From Acidimicrobiaceae bacterium (GTDB taxonomy: Bacteria > Actinomycetota > Acidimicrobiia > Acidimicrobiales > RAAP-2), in the NCBI GenBank assembly GCA_003161575.1, contig PMOE01000006.1, positions 26,368 through 68,648 on the forward strand: a stretch of 42,281 nucleotides of DNA, written 5' to 3'. The position numbers and the translations under genes are program-made. Under the pieces are notes generated by a model. The model searched no databases and was not told the origin of the DNA. It saw only the letters and a list, made by a program, of their open reading frames with translations. Position 1 is the first letter of the stretch, and each line of letters begins with the position of its first letter. Shown here piece after piece: positions 8,058-18,116 of the stretch.

Positions 8058-9709
8058 TCGATGCCGAGAAGGTACGGATACAACGGTTGTCCCCCGTGGT
8101 GCACCTCGGTGGCCACACCGGGGTGCTCGTCGTGCAGCCACTCGGTGACCCGCCGGGTGTCACCGGCATGGGCGCCCTCGCCCTCGATGATGGTGACCAG
8201 CTCGTGGTCATCGTCTAAGAGCGCGTCGAGCAGGGCGATCGTGGTCGCCGCGAGGGAGTCGGCCACCGAGATCACCCCGTCGCCCGAGAGCCCGATCCAG
8301 TCGCCCTCACGAACCGCGCCGGCGGCCGTCTCGGTGTCGCGCACGGCCCGGGTCACCTCAGCGGGGAGCACCCGGCGGGCCGACGCGGTCATCGCCAACT
8401 CGTTCGCCTCGACGCTCGCCCCGGGGTCATAGGCCAACAACGCGGCAAAACCCTCGACGATGCTCCCCGAGGGGATGACCCGGACCGCCTTGTCGGTCAG
8501 CGGGTCGACCTGCTCGGCCACCGGCTGGATGTTCTTGTTGTTGGGGAGGACGACCACCTGATCCGAGCCGAGGCCTTCGACGGCCTCGAGGATCTGGGCC
8601 GTCGACGGATTCATCGACTGGCCGCCGCGCACCTGGGCGTGCACACCGAGCGAGCGGAAGATGCGGCCGACCCCGTCGCCGGTGACGACCGCCACCACCC
8701 CGGTCGTCGGCGCCGGCCCGGCCGGGTCCTCGGCGACGAGCCCCGCACCCTCGCGCACCCATCGTTCCTCTTCGATCTGCTCGGCCAGGTCGGTGACCCG
8801 GATGTCACGGGGGCGCCCGGCATCGAGGGCGGCTTCGACGGCCGACCCGATGTCATTGGTGTGGATGTGGCAGTTCCACAGGCCCTCGCCACCGACGACC
8901 ACGATGGAGTCACCAAGGCCGGCCCACACCTCTTTGAAGTCGGCCATCGTGTCGTCGGGAGCGTCGAGGAGGTACATCACCTCGTAACGCAGATCGCCCA
9001 AGCCGAAACCGTCGCCGAGATCCCCGGGCGCAAGCGACGACAGATCGGGCGCGACCGCGTCGAGCGGTGGAGGCTCGGGCAACCCACGCCCGTCGGCCAC
9101 CGACAACAACGCGTCGAAAAAGAGCAGGTACCCCGATCCCCCGGCATCGACGACGCCGGCCCTGGCCAGCACCTCGAGCTGGTCTGGGGTCCGGGCCAAC
9201 GCATCGGCCGCCCGTTCACGGGCGGCCTCGACCACCTCAGTCAAGGACCCGCCGGCCTCCGCGCCCGCCCGGGCCCCCTCACCGCCCGCCCGGGCGACCG
9301 TCAGGATCGTCCCCTCGACGGGGCGCACCACGGCCTGACGGGCGAGTGCGGCCGCGACCGTGACCGCGTCGGCCAGGTCGACCGGCCCGACCTCGCTGGT
9401 CGGTCCCAGCCGCTCGGCGATGCCCCGCAAGAGCTGGGAGAGGATCACCCCCGAGTTGCCTCGGGCCCCCATGAGCGAGCCGTGGGCGAGGGCCTTGCAG
9501 ACCTCGGCCATCGAGGCGTCGACCCCGGTCCCCTCCAGCTCGGCCACCACGGCGTCGAGGGTGAGGGCCATGTTCGTGCCGGTGTCACCGTCGGGTACGG
9601 GGTAGACATTGAGGCGGTTGATGACCTGCTGGTGGGACCGCAGTGCATCGCGGTAGGCGGTCATCACAGCCGCCACGTCAGCCGCCGCCAACGTCGCCCG
9701 AGCCGTCAT
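8054..9709 (-). CDS. DAK2 domain protein, FakA/YloV-like (fatty acid kinase catalytic subunit family)
   Basis: Firmicute FakA phosphorylates fatty acids bound to FakB, feeding PlsY; this homologue has the same organisation. The 551-residue protein has the DAK2 nucleotide-binding domain with NVYPVPDGDTGTNM (residues 34-47) and GARGNSGVILSQLLRG (81-96), and a long C-terminal EDD/YloV region. No FakB (DegV) gene is in the window. Next to rpmB and recG it echoes the Bacillus order rpmB-asp23-yloV-recG, but here rpmB is divergent and asp23 is absent. The ATG at 9709 lies eight bases after a -10-like TAGCAT (9723-9718), so the mRNA could be leaderless. Confidence 0.85.
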   Translation of the reverse strand: MTARATLAAADVAAVMTAYRDALRSHQQVINRLNVYPVPDGDTGTNMALTLDAVVAELEGTGVDASMAEVCKALAHGSLMGARGNSGVILSQLLRGIAERLGPTSEVGPVDLADAVTVAAALARQAVVRPVEGTILTVARAGGEGARAGAEAGGSLTEVVEAARERAADALARTPDQLEVLARAGVVDAGGSGYLLFFDALLSVADGRGLPEPPPLDAVAPDLSSLAPGDLGDGFGLGDLRYEVMYLLDAPDDTMADFKEVWAGLGDSIVVVGGEGLWNCHIHTNDIGSAVEAALDAGRPRDIRVTDLAEQIEEERWVREGAGLVAEDPAGPAPTTGVVAVVTGDGVGRIFRSLGVHAQVRGGQSMNPSTAQILEAVEGLGSDQVVVLPNNKNIQPVAEQVDPLTDKAVRVIPSGSIVEGFAALLAYDPGASVEANELAMTASARRVLPAEVTRAVRDTETAAGAVREGDWIGLSGDGVISVADSLAATTIALLDALLDDDHELVTIIEGEGAHAGDTRRVTEWLHDEHPGVATEVHHGGQPLYPYLLGIE

Positions 9710-9741
9710 GGCAAGGGATGCTAACCTTTGCGCCGTTCCGC

Positions 9742-9780
9742 ACGGCTCTTCTGAGCCGTCGTCGTCGCCCCCACTGGGGC
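9742..9780 (+). other. Two tandem hairpins in the rpmB leader
   Basis: Hairpin 1 is ACGGCTC / GAGCCGT with loop TTCT (9742-9759), a perfect 7-bp stem. Hairpin 2 is GCCCC / GGGGC with loop CACT (9767-9780). Both lie between the candidate start of the rpmB transcript and its GGAGG site at 9790-9794. Ribosomal protein leaders often fold to allow feedback control; whether L28 binds here is unknown. Confidence 0.45.
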
Positions 9781-9802
9781 AAGCAAAGAGGAGGTGGGTC
9801 CG

Positions 9803-10015
9803 TTGGCAGCAGTCTGCGATCTGTGCGGCAAGAAGCCGTCGTTTGGGATGAGCCTCAGCCACTCCCACCGGCGGAACAAGCGGCGCTGGGATCCCAACAT
9901 CCAGCGGGTCCGAGCCCTGGTCGAGGGCACACCGGTCCGCCTCCACGTCTGCACGTCGTGCATCCGCGCCGGCAAGGTGACCAAGCCCCCCCGCCGGGTG
10001 CCGACCCCGGGCTGA
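9803..10015 (+). CDS. rpmB: 50S ribosomal protein L28
   Basis: A 70-residue basic protein beginning [10 protein letters not shown] and containing [11 protein letters not shown], both diagnostic of L28. The zinc ribbon is complete: Cys5, Cys8, Cys50 and Cys53 (C+ form). An upstream in-frame GTG at 9794 overlaps the ribosome binding site, so the real start is the TTG at 9803, eight bases after GGAGG and matching the N terminus of actinobacterial L28. It is divergent from the DAK2 gene. Confidence 0.95.
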   Translation: MAAVCDLCGKKPSFGMSLSHSHRRNKRRWDPNIQRVRALVEGTPVRLHVCTSCIRAGKVTKPPRRVPTPG

Positions 10016-10023
10016 CCCCCCAT

Positions 10024-10037
10024 CTCGGCGGCCCGAG
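10024..10037 (+). terminator. Possible weak terminator hairpin after rpmB
   Basis: CTCGG / CCGAG with loop CGGC begins eight bases past the rpmB stop. The stem is only 5 bp and no T-run follows, so this is a tentative call; rpmB and the next gene may be cotranscribed. Confidence 0.2.
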
Positions 10038-10052
10038 GGCTGTCCCCCGCCC

Positions 10053-10799
10053 ATGAACCCTGCGCCCCCGCCCCTCGATGGTCGGCGCCTCTTGGTGGTC
10101 GGTGCCTCCTCGGGCATCGGCCGGGCCATCGCCGGGCAAGCCGCTGCGGCGGGCGCCCAGGTGGCCATCGCCGCCCGTCGGCGCGAGGCCCTCGAGGACG
10201 TCGCGGCCCACTGCGGCCCGCTCACCCGGGCCTTCCCCTGCGACGTGACCGATGAGTTGGCCGCTCGAGCCCTGGCCGGCACAGCCGCGTCGTGGATGGG
10301 CGGTCTCGATACCGTCATTTACGCCGCCGGCGTCGCCGACTTGGGCCCGCTCGAGACCACCGCTGCCGTGTCGTGGCATGAGATGCTCGCCACCAACGTC
10401 GTCGGGGCAGCCTTGGTGAGCGCGGGCGCCCTTCCCCACCTGCGTCAGGTCACCGGTCGCCCGGCCACCATCGTGTTGCTCTCTTCGCATTCGGTTGGGA
10501 ACCCCTGGCCCGGCCTCGTCGCCTACGCCGCCTCCAAGGCCGCGCTCGGCCAGCTGGCCCTCGGGCTGCGGGCCGAGGAGCCCGAACTCGCGGTCGTCGT
10601 CGTCACCGTCGGCAACACCGCCACCTCGTTTGCCGACCGCTGGGATCCTCCCGCTGCCGGAGCCGCGATCCAACGCTGGGTCACAGACGGCTACCTCCGC
10701 CACGAGGTGCTGACTCCCGAAGCGGTGGCCGACGCGGTCATCGGCGCCGTGGCCGGTGCCGCCCCCGCTGACATCACCGTGCTCGGAGACCCGGTCTAA
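10053..10799 (+). CDS. Short-chain dehydrogenase/reductase (SDR)
   Basis: A 248-residue classical-type SDR: nucleotide-binding VGASSGIG at 16-23, NVVG-type helix, catalytic serine in LSSHS (about 144-146), Tyr158 and Lys162 in YAASK. The cofactor is NAD(P)H; Arg residues after the second strand (AARRRE, 40-45) favour NADPH. The substrate cannot be told from sequence. It follows rpmB by 37 bases and its stop overlaps that of thiL by four bases, tail to tail. Confidence 0.85.
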   Translation: MNPAPPPLDGRRLLVVGASSGIGRAIAGQAAAAGAQVAIAARRREALEDVAAHCGPLTRAFPCDVTDELAARALAGTAASWMGGLDTVIYAAGVADLGPLETTAAVSWHEMLATNVVGAALVSAGALPHLRQVTGRPATIVLLSSHSVGNPWPGLVAYAASKAALGQLALGLRAEEPELAVVVVTVGNTATSFADRWDPPAAGAAIQRWVTDGYLRHEVLTPEAVADAVIGAVAGAAPADITVLGDPV

Positions 10800-11800
10800 G
10801 AGACCGCGTGCTCGAAGCCGGTGCGATCGAAGGGCGCACCGGCCAGGAGCCGCTCGGCGGGGTCGGCGGTGCAACGACCGATCGCTACGGGCACCCGTAG
10901 CCCGGCTATTTCGAAGCTCTCGATCAGGCCCTTTGCATTGGGCGTGGCGATGATCAGCTCGTAGTCCTCTCCCCCCCCGAGGGCTTCGGCGAGCGTCGCC
11001 CCGTCAACCACGGGAAGCGCGTCGAGGACCACGCCCACCGCCGAGGCGATGGCCAGCCGGTCCAGATCGGTCGAGAGGCCATCGGAGACGTCGATCATGG
11101 CGCGGGCCCCGGCCTGCCGGGCCACCCAGCCCTCGGCCAAACGGGCCCGTGGCCGGCGGTGGGCGTCGACCAGCGCGGCACCCACCCGGGAGGCCCGGTC
11201 GTCAACCGACCCGGGGCGCTTCTCATCGACGGACTCTTTGAGGACGCGGAGCCCGGCGGCCGAGCCACCGAGAGGACCGGTCACGAACAGCCGGTCCCCG
11301 GGCCGGGCCCCGTCTCGGTGTACCGCCCCTGGGCCGCCGGGTTCCAGGGTTCCAGTCACTGCCACGACCACGACCACCTGGTCGGCCGTCGAGAGGTCAC
11401 CGCCCACCACCGGGCATCCCCATTCGGCCGAGGCCTCGGCGACACCGGCATTGAGCAGGTCGACGTCGGTGGCCGGCGGGACGCAGAGGCTGACCAGCGC
11501 CTGGAGGGGGCGGGCTCCCATGGCCCCGAGGTCGCTCACCGCCGCCGTCAGCGCCTTCCACCCGAGGTCGTCCAAACCAACGAGGGAGAGATCGGCGTGG
11601 ACGCCTTCGAGGGCCGCATCGCTGGCGAGGACCAGGAACCCCACGGGGGCGGCCACCACCGCCGCATCGTCGCCGATCCAGGTTTCTCCGGCCGGAGGGG
11701 GGCCAGAGGCCCTGGCCAGAGCCTCGCCCAGGCGGGCCACCACGGCGTCCTCGGTCCGGGGCCGCCCGGACGGTGCCGACGGCTGGTTGGGTACACGCAC
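10796..11800 (-). CDS. thiL: Thiamine-monophosphate kinase
   Basis: ThiL phosphorylates thiamine monophosphate to the active diphosphate. The 334-residue product has the AIR-synthase-like fold signatures: GDDAAVV (43-49), GVHAD, VVGGDLS, and the C-terminal MIDVSDGLSTDL and GGGEDYEL. The GTG at 11800 gives a family-length protein; the longer frame reaches into the pckG start and is unlikely. The gene is divergent from pckG (about 90 bases between starts). No other thiamine genes or TPP riboswitch are seen nearby. Confidence 0.93.
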   Translation of the reverse strand: MRVPNQPSAPSGRPRTEDAVVARLGEALARASGPPPAGETWIGDDAAVVAAPVGFLVLASDAALEGVHADLSLVGLDDLGWKALTAAVSDLGAMGARPLQALVSLCVPPATDVDLLNAGVAEASAEWGCPVVGGDLSTADQVVVVVAVTGTLEPGGPGAVHRDGARPGDRLFVTGPLGGSAAGLRVLKESVDEKRPGSVDDRASRVGAALVDAHRRPRARLAEGWVARQAGARAMIDVSDGLSTDLDRLAIASAVGVVLDALPVVDGATLAEALGGGEDYELIIATPNAKGLIESFEIAGLRVPVAIGRCTADPAERLLAGAPFDRTGFEHAVS

Positions 11801-11889
11801 AGCTTCATGCCTACCATTGAGGGCCGCGCATTTGGGCCGTCCCGATGCGTTGCACAAACCATGGTGTCGAAGGAGGAAACGAACCGGCA

Positions 11890-13680
<1,791 letters not shown>

Positions 13681-13714
13681 CCGTCCACTCCTCGGCACCC
13701 ACCACGACGTTCAA

Positions 13715-13728
13715 CGGCCTCTCGGCCG
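13715..13728. terminator. Small hairpin between convergent pckG and MFS gene
   Basis: CGGCC / GGCCG with loop TCTC lies in the 94-base gap between the two stops, flanked by a direct repeat CGACGTT (13705-13711 and 13727-13733). Its position suits a bidirectional terminator, but the stem is short and no T-run is present. Confidence 0.25.
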
Positions 13729-13774
13729 ACGTTTCAGGCCGGATGCTCCAACCCGTCGGACCGCGATTGGCTGC

Positions 13775-15448
13775 TCAGGCGGTGCGCCCCGGGCGCTGGT
13801 GCGGAAGGGCCCGGTGCCGCAAGGCGCTGCGACTGGTCACGTAGAACAGCCCGCCGACCCCCGCGACCGCGGCCATCACGGCGTCCCCGGCGGGGAAGGG
13901 AAACGAGATCACAACCGGGATGAGCGCCCCGACGACCCACACCAGCTGCTGGCGGGTGGCGAAACGTGCGAAAGCCCGACCCTGGGCGGCCAGTGGCACG
14001 TAGCGCTGGGTCATGGCGTCGAAGGACGGTTGAGCCATCGACCCGGCCACACCCACGACGGTGGCGAGCACCACTTGGGCCAACAGGGTCCCCCAGATGG
14101 CGGCGCCGATGGCGGCAAGCCCGATCAGCCAGATGGCGCCCAGCAGGATCTGTTGTTCAATGAGAAAGCGCCGGATCCGGGCCACGAGAATGAGACCGAC
14201 CAGGGCTCCGACACCGCTCATCCCAAGGGCGAGCCCGTACCACCACAAGGCGGCGTGCTCGCGCCGCAGCCCGAAAGCCAACAAGAACACGAGGAAACCG
14301 GCCAGGCCCCGGATGAGGGACATCGTCGTCAACCCGAAGAGCACCTCGGGATGGGCGATCGGTTGGAGGATGGCGAGGTCCCGGTCGTGCTCGTCCCCCT
14401 CACCTTCGGCGCGCCGATCACGGCGCGAGACGACACCGGTGATTGGGACCCCCGTGGTCTCCGAGGCCGTGGCCCGGGAAGTCTGGCGCCGGAGCCCGGG
14501 AACCGGCAGCCGGGCGCCGGCCACCGCGGCGCCGGCAAACACGAACGCGCCAAAGACCAGCACACCGGGGGCTCCGGCCAGCTTCAACAAGGCGATGCCG
14601 GGCACCGAGGCGACGAACCCGGCCACCGTGCCCAGCAGCGTGAGGCGGGCGTTGAGCGCCGCGAATTCCACACGGACCGGGCGGCGCCCCGTCGTACCCG
14701 CCTCTTCGGAGGGTATTCCTGCGCCCTCCGAGGCCCGGTCCTCGGGCTGGGGCGGCATCCCCATCATCTCGCCGTGAAAGAACGTGGGCACTTCGGGGGG
14801 CTCGAGAACCTGGTCCGCCGCCCCTCGACCGGTGGCATTCGGCCCGACCCGCATCGAGCTAGCAGCGGCCATCTCGGGGACGAGTGCGCCGCGTGTCACC
14901 AAATACAGCTTGGACAGCACGAGGATCACGAAGGCCTCGGGGAACAGCAGCAGGCTATGGGTGTCTGTGGCCATCAGCGGACAGATCGCACAGCGTCCCA
15001 CCGCCGAGAAGACCACCATGGCCCGTCGCGCTCCCCGACTGCGATCAATGAGTGGTCCGAGTAGCGGCGAAACCACGGCGAACGGCGCCAGGGTGAGCAC
15101 CAGATACAAGAAGACCTTCCCTTTGGCCTCATGGGGCGAGATGGAAAAGAAGAGCGACCCGGCGAGCGAGATGGTGACGAGGGTGTCACCGGCCAGCATC
15201 AAGACCTGGACAAGAGCCAAGCGACCGAAGGGATCGGACTGGTTGAACAGGTCGCCCACGGCCTTGCGCGCCAAGGCCCGAAACTGGTCCACCCGGTCGC
15301 CCACGGCCATCTGGCCCAGAGTACGTCCCGCAGCCTCCCCGGCCGGCGAGTCCAGCCCGGACCAACCGCCGCCGGCCCGCGAGGTGACCGCGGGGACACG
15401 ATGGCCTGCTCCAATCGACACGGACGGCGTTCGCCGATCCGATGCCAT
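13775..15448 (-). CDS. Major facilitator superfamily transporter
   Basis: A 557-residue polytopic membrane protein with about 12 hydrophobic segments, the first near residue 77. The loop after the second helix contains GPLIDRSRGARRAM, the MFS motif A pattern. Two long hydrophilic loops are unusual: roughly residues 195-265 (Pro, Glu, Gly rich) and 320-365 (charged, RRDRRAEGEGDEHDRD). The substrate is unknown. The ATG at 15448 adds about 75 soluble N-terminal residues; a start at Met47 (15310) is possible. It is divergent from the RAM-domain gene with 38 bases between. Confidence 0.75.
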   Translation of the reverse strand: MASDRRTPSVSIGAGHRVPAVTSRAGGGWSGLDSPAGEAAGRTLGQMAVGDRVDQFRALARKAVGDLFNQSDPFGRLALVQVLMLAGDTLVTISLAGSLFFSISPHEAKGKVFLYLVLTLAPFAVVSPLLGPLIDRSRGARRAMVVFSAVGRCAICPLMATDTHSLLLFPEAFVILVLSKLYLVTRGALVPEMAAASSMRVGPNATGRGAADQVLEPPEVPTFFHGEMMGMPPQPEDRASEGAGIPSEEAGTTGRRPVRVEFAALNARLTLLGTVAGFVASVPGIALLKLAGAPGVLVFGAFVFAGAAVAGARLPVPGLRRQTSRATASETTGVPITGVVSRRDRRAEGEGDEHDRDLAILQPIAHPEVLFGLTTMSLIRGLAGFLVFLLAFGLRREHAALWWYGLALGMSGVGALVGLILVARIRRFLIEQQILLGAIWLIGLAAIGAAIWGTLLAQVVLATVVGVAGSMAQPSFDAMTQRYVPLAAQGRAFARFATRQQLVWVVGALIPVVISFPFPAGDAVMAAVAGVGGLFYVTSRSALRHRALPHQRPGRTA

Positions 15449-15486
15449 TAGCCTGGCAGCGGCACCACACCACCCAGGAGGTCCGG

Positions 15487-15723
15487 ATGCCGGTGAACGC
15501 CTACGTGCTCATCCAGACTGAGGTCGGCAAGGCGGCCGAAGTGGCTCGCCAAACGGCCGAGATCGAGGGGGTGGTCAGCGCCGAAGACGTGACCGGCCCC
15601 TACGACGTGATCGCTCGCGCCGAGTCCCGCTCGGTCGACGAGTTGGGTCGGCTCGTGGTGGGTCATATCCAGCGGATCGAAGGCATCACCCGGACGGTGA
15701 CCTGTCCGGTGGTCAACCTCTGA
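15487..15723 (+). CDS. Stand-alone Lrp/AsnC ligand-binding (RAM) domain protein
   Basis: A 78-residue protein matching only the effector-binding domain of Lrp/AsnC regulators, with no DNA-binding helix-turn-helix. The pattern AYVLIQTEVGKAAEV, the GPYDVIARAESRS strand-turn and the ending GITRTVTCPVVN are typical. Such stand-alone RAM proteins form ring oligomers and bind amino acids or similar small molecules. ATG 15487 follows AGGAGG by about six bases. Divergent pairing with the MFS transporter suggests, but does not show, a functional link. Confidence 0.85.
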   Translation: MPVNAYVLIQTEVGKAAEVARQTAEIEGVVSAEDVTGPYDVIARAESRSVDELGRLVVGHIQRIEGITRTVTCPVVNL

Positions 15724-15762
15724 GTTGACTGACCCGACGGACGCCTTCGATCGAACCGGCTC

Positions 15763-18009
15763 CTAGAGCGGCGGTGGCGGACCGCCCGAAGTCGCCCGGT
15801 CTTCGTTCTCGGGTGGCGGCCCACTGTTCGGTGGCGGCCCAGGGCTGGGTGGCGGCGGAGCCGCTGACCAGCCCGGGAAGGGCGGAGGGGGCGCTCCTGG
15901 TGGTGGTGGTGGTGGTGGCGGTGATGAGGGTGGTGGTGGTGGTGGTGGGGTAAGCGACCAGCCCGGGAGAGGCGGAGGAGGTGCTCCATCGGGCACCGGC
16001 GCAGGTGGCCAGCCCGACGGCGCGGGCATCGAACCCGGGGCCGGTGAATCGCCGGCCACGACGGCCTCGTCGGACGGACCGCTGACCGACGGACTCGAGC
16101 CGAGGGGGATGAGTTCACCGTCATCTCCGACATCGTCTGGGCGCGTCGCCTTGATGATGAGCACCCACAACGCGAGGAGGGCCAGCAGCAAAAGTGCGGC
16201 AAGCGACGAGAGGATCACTGTGGGGTTCACGGACTGACGATGGGCCGAGAGCGATCCAACCGCGCTCTGATCCGGTGAGGCGGCCGACGTCGCAGGGGTG
16301 ACCTTCGGAACGGTGGTGATCGTGGTCGGCGTCGGGGGCGCCGTTGTGGTCGTAGTGGTGGTCGCCGGCGGATTGGCGACATTGGGCACGCTCACCTGCA
16401 CCACCGCTGCGTTGGTGGTCGGGGTTAAACCCGGACCACTTCCTGGACCCACCTGACCCGAGACCAGTGCAAGACACGAGGTCTGCGACGTACAGCCCAC
16501 GTCGACGAACGACATGGGCGTTGAAGGATTCTCGGCCTGCGGCGTCGGTATCTGGGTGGTGGTCCAAGTCGAACCCCAGCCCAGGGCCAACGAGGGCACG
16601 GTTCCGACTTGGGCCGGGGAATTCCAGGCGTTCCATCCGCTCACGCACAGCGTGGTGGGCTGGGGGCACGAAAGGGTTGACCAGGGGAATCCGACCCAGT
16701 TCGTAAAGACGGTCGCGGTTTGGACGGCCAGCCCGGGGCCGCTCCCGGTGACGTTGAAATATCCCGCGGGCACCCCGCCGACCTGCGCCCCGGCCGGGTT
16801 ATAGACGCCGAAGGCCGTGCAGATGCCATTTGGAACACAGGTGACCGATTTGAATGAGACGTCAGTCGCCAAGGAGATTCCAGGTGGCAGGGGTGTCGTA
16901 ACCGTTGACCATGTTGCCCCGTCTCCCTGCACGACGACGGCAGCCGTCGGCGCTGATGATGCAGAGGACGACTGGGGGGCACTGCCGACAATCAGGCAGG
17001 AGTTGGTGGAAGCACAGGCGACCGCGCTCAGCGAGAGCTCCGCAAACCCACTCGGACCGACGACGGGAACCGGGGTCCAGGTGGTGTCCGAGCCGACCAC
17101 GATGAGCCCGTTGGACTGACGTCCGGGCATCGCCGTGGCGTAGTCACCAACGGCGACACAGGCGGTCGGGGTGGGGCAGGCAACCGACGTGAGCGTGCCC
17201 GACCCACTCGGAATCTGTGGCCCCGACGAAGGGGTAATCGGTCCCGCGTCAGCGGGAAGTGCTACGAGCACATTGGTCCACGAGCCGCCCGACCCGGTGA
17301 CGAGGAGGGGGAAGGACCCATCGCCCGGGCCCGTGTAGCTGCCGACGATGGCGCAGGACGTCGGAATGGGGCAGGTAATGCCGCGCAGCTCGCTCCCCGC
17401 CTTGGTGTTGGTGGCGGCATTCCCGGGAACCGGCGCGGCAGCCGCGGACCAGGTGGCCCCGTTCCAGCTCTCGATCAACCCGTTCAACTGCGCCGAGCCC
17501 GACGGCCCGAACGCCCCGATCGCCGTGCACGCCACGGCGGTGGCACAAGAGACCGCGCCGAGTGAGGACGCAGCGCCACCCGGGTAGGTGAGGGCCGCGC
17601 TCGGCATCGGCAGCGGGGCGGTGGTCCAGGTCGTTCCGCTCCCCCAGGCGGCACCCGCGACCACGCCACCGTTGGGCATCTGGAGGTACCCGACAATGAC
17701 GCACGTCCCCGTCGAGCAATCCATGGCCGCGGGGACGAAGCCGGCGGACCCCGCGGGGAGCGGAAGGATCGCCGCCGAGCCGAGAGTGAGCGTGGGCGGC
17801 GCCGGAGCGGGGGGCGGGGTGGTCGTCGTTGGCTCGGCGGGTCCGGTGGGGACCGTGGTCGGCGTGGTCTTCGGCGTGGTCGTCTTCGGGGGGGTCTTAG
17901 CCAATGCGGGCAGAACGCCAGCCCCGAATCCGACCAACAGGACGGCCAGCGCCAGCACGGCGCTTGACCATCGGCGGCCCGCCGAGCAGTTCTGGCCGCG
18001 CCTTCGCAT
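15763..18009 (-). CDS. Surface repeat protein with propeller-like head, one TM helix and polyproline cytoplasmic tail
   Basis: Family not recognised. The 748-residue product has a Sec signal peptide (residues 1-37, cleavage after ALA), a Thr/Pro linker (38-72), a region with eight Cys-pair repeats, a Thr-rich linker (550-567), one transmembrane helix (about 597-619) followed by positive charges, then a 128-residue tail ending in proline runs. The repeats pair Cys at 98/103, 155/161, 213/219, 278/284, 332/338, 391/397, 448/455 and 506/512; most are followed by a Val-Gly turn and a Gly-x-x-Trp strand, as in beta-propeller blades. The predicted topology is head outside, tail inside. ATG 18009 was chosen because it directly starts the signal peptide; the frame is open further upstream. 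Confidence 0.8.
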   Translation of the reverse strand: MRRRGQNCSAGRRWSSAVLALAVLLVGFGAGVLPALAKTPPKTTTPKTTPTTVPTGPAEPTTTTPPPAPAPPTLTLGSAAILPLPAGSAGFVPAAMDCSTGTCVIVGYLQMPNGGVVAGAAWGSGTTWTTAPLPMPSAALTYPGGAASSLGAVSCATAVACTAIGAFGPSGSAQLNGLIESWNGATWSAAAAPVPGNAATNTKAGSELRGITCPIPTSCAIVGSYTGPGDGSFPLLVTGSGGSWTNVLVALPADAGPITPSSGPQIPSGSGTLTSVACPTPTACVAVGDYATAMPGRQSNGLIVVGSDTTWTPVPVVGPSGFAELSLSAVACASTNSCLIVGSAPQSSSASSAPTAAVVVQGDGATWSTVTTPLPPGISLATDVSFKSVTCVPNGICTAFGVYNPAGAQVGGVPAGYFNVTGSGPGLAVQTATVFTNWVGFPWSTLSCPQPTTLCVSGWNAWNSPAQVGTVPSLALGWGSTWTTTQIPTPQAENPSTPMSFVDVGCTSQTSCLALVSGQVGPGSGPGLTPTTNAAVVQVSVPNVANPPATTTTTTTAPPTPTTITTVPKVTPATSAASPDQSAVGSLSAHRQSVNPTVILSSLAALLLLALLALWVLIIKATRPDDVGDDGELIPLGSSPSVSGPSDEAVVAGDSPAPGSMPAPSGWPPAPVPDGAPPPPLPGWSLTPPPPPPPSSPPPPPPPPGAPPPPFPGWSAAPPPPSPGPPPNSGPPPENEDRATSGGPPPPL
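15802..16032 (-). repeat. Polyproline tail with repeated PGWS-type motifs
   Basis: Residues 660-736 of the surface protein consist of proline runs of up to eight residues, interrupted by two similar motifs (PPPPLPGWSLTPPP and PPPPFPGWSAAPPP). On the plus strand this appears as a GGT/GGC triplet-rich tract near 15898-15948, a place where replication slippage could change tail length. Confidence 0.8.
16450..17721 (-). repeat. Eight degenerate Cys-pair repeats (about 50-65 residues each)
   Basis: Each unit has the core hydrophobic-x-Cys, 4-6 residues, Cys, then three hydrophobic residues and Gly. Spacing between the first cysteines is 57, 58, 65, 54, 59, 57 and 58 residues. The regular period and the Trp-containing strand in most units fit a seven- or eight-bladed propeller with one disulfide per blade. 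Unit 6 lacks the Gly-x-x-Trp strand. Confidence 0.8.
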
Positions 18010-18116
18010 CGATCCCCACCCCCACGATGGTGTGTACCTGGCCCGGGCGGGGCCACTCGGGTCCCCCAGCGTATGTCGGGTCGACGGGCGCCGAGCGTCG
18101 CCCCGCATCGCGGAAC

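Noticed and set aside
15898..15948. GGT triplet tract that looks like a microsatellite or short repeat array
   Set aside because: It is the complement of proline codons in the surface protein tail; no spacers, so not a CRISPR array.
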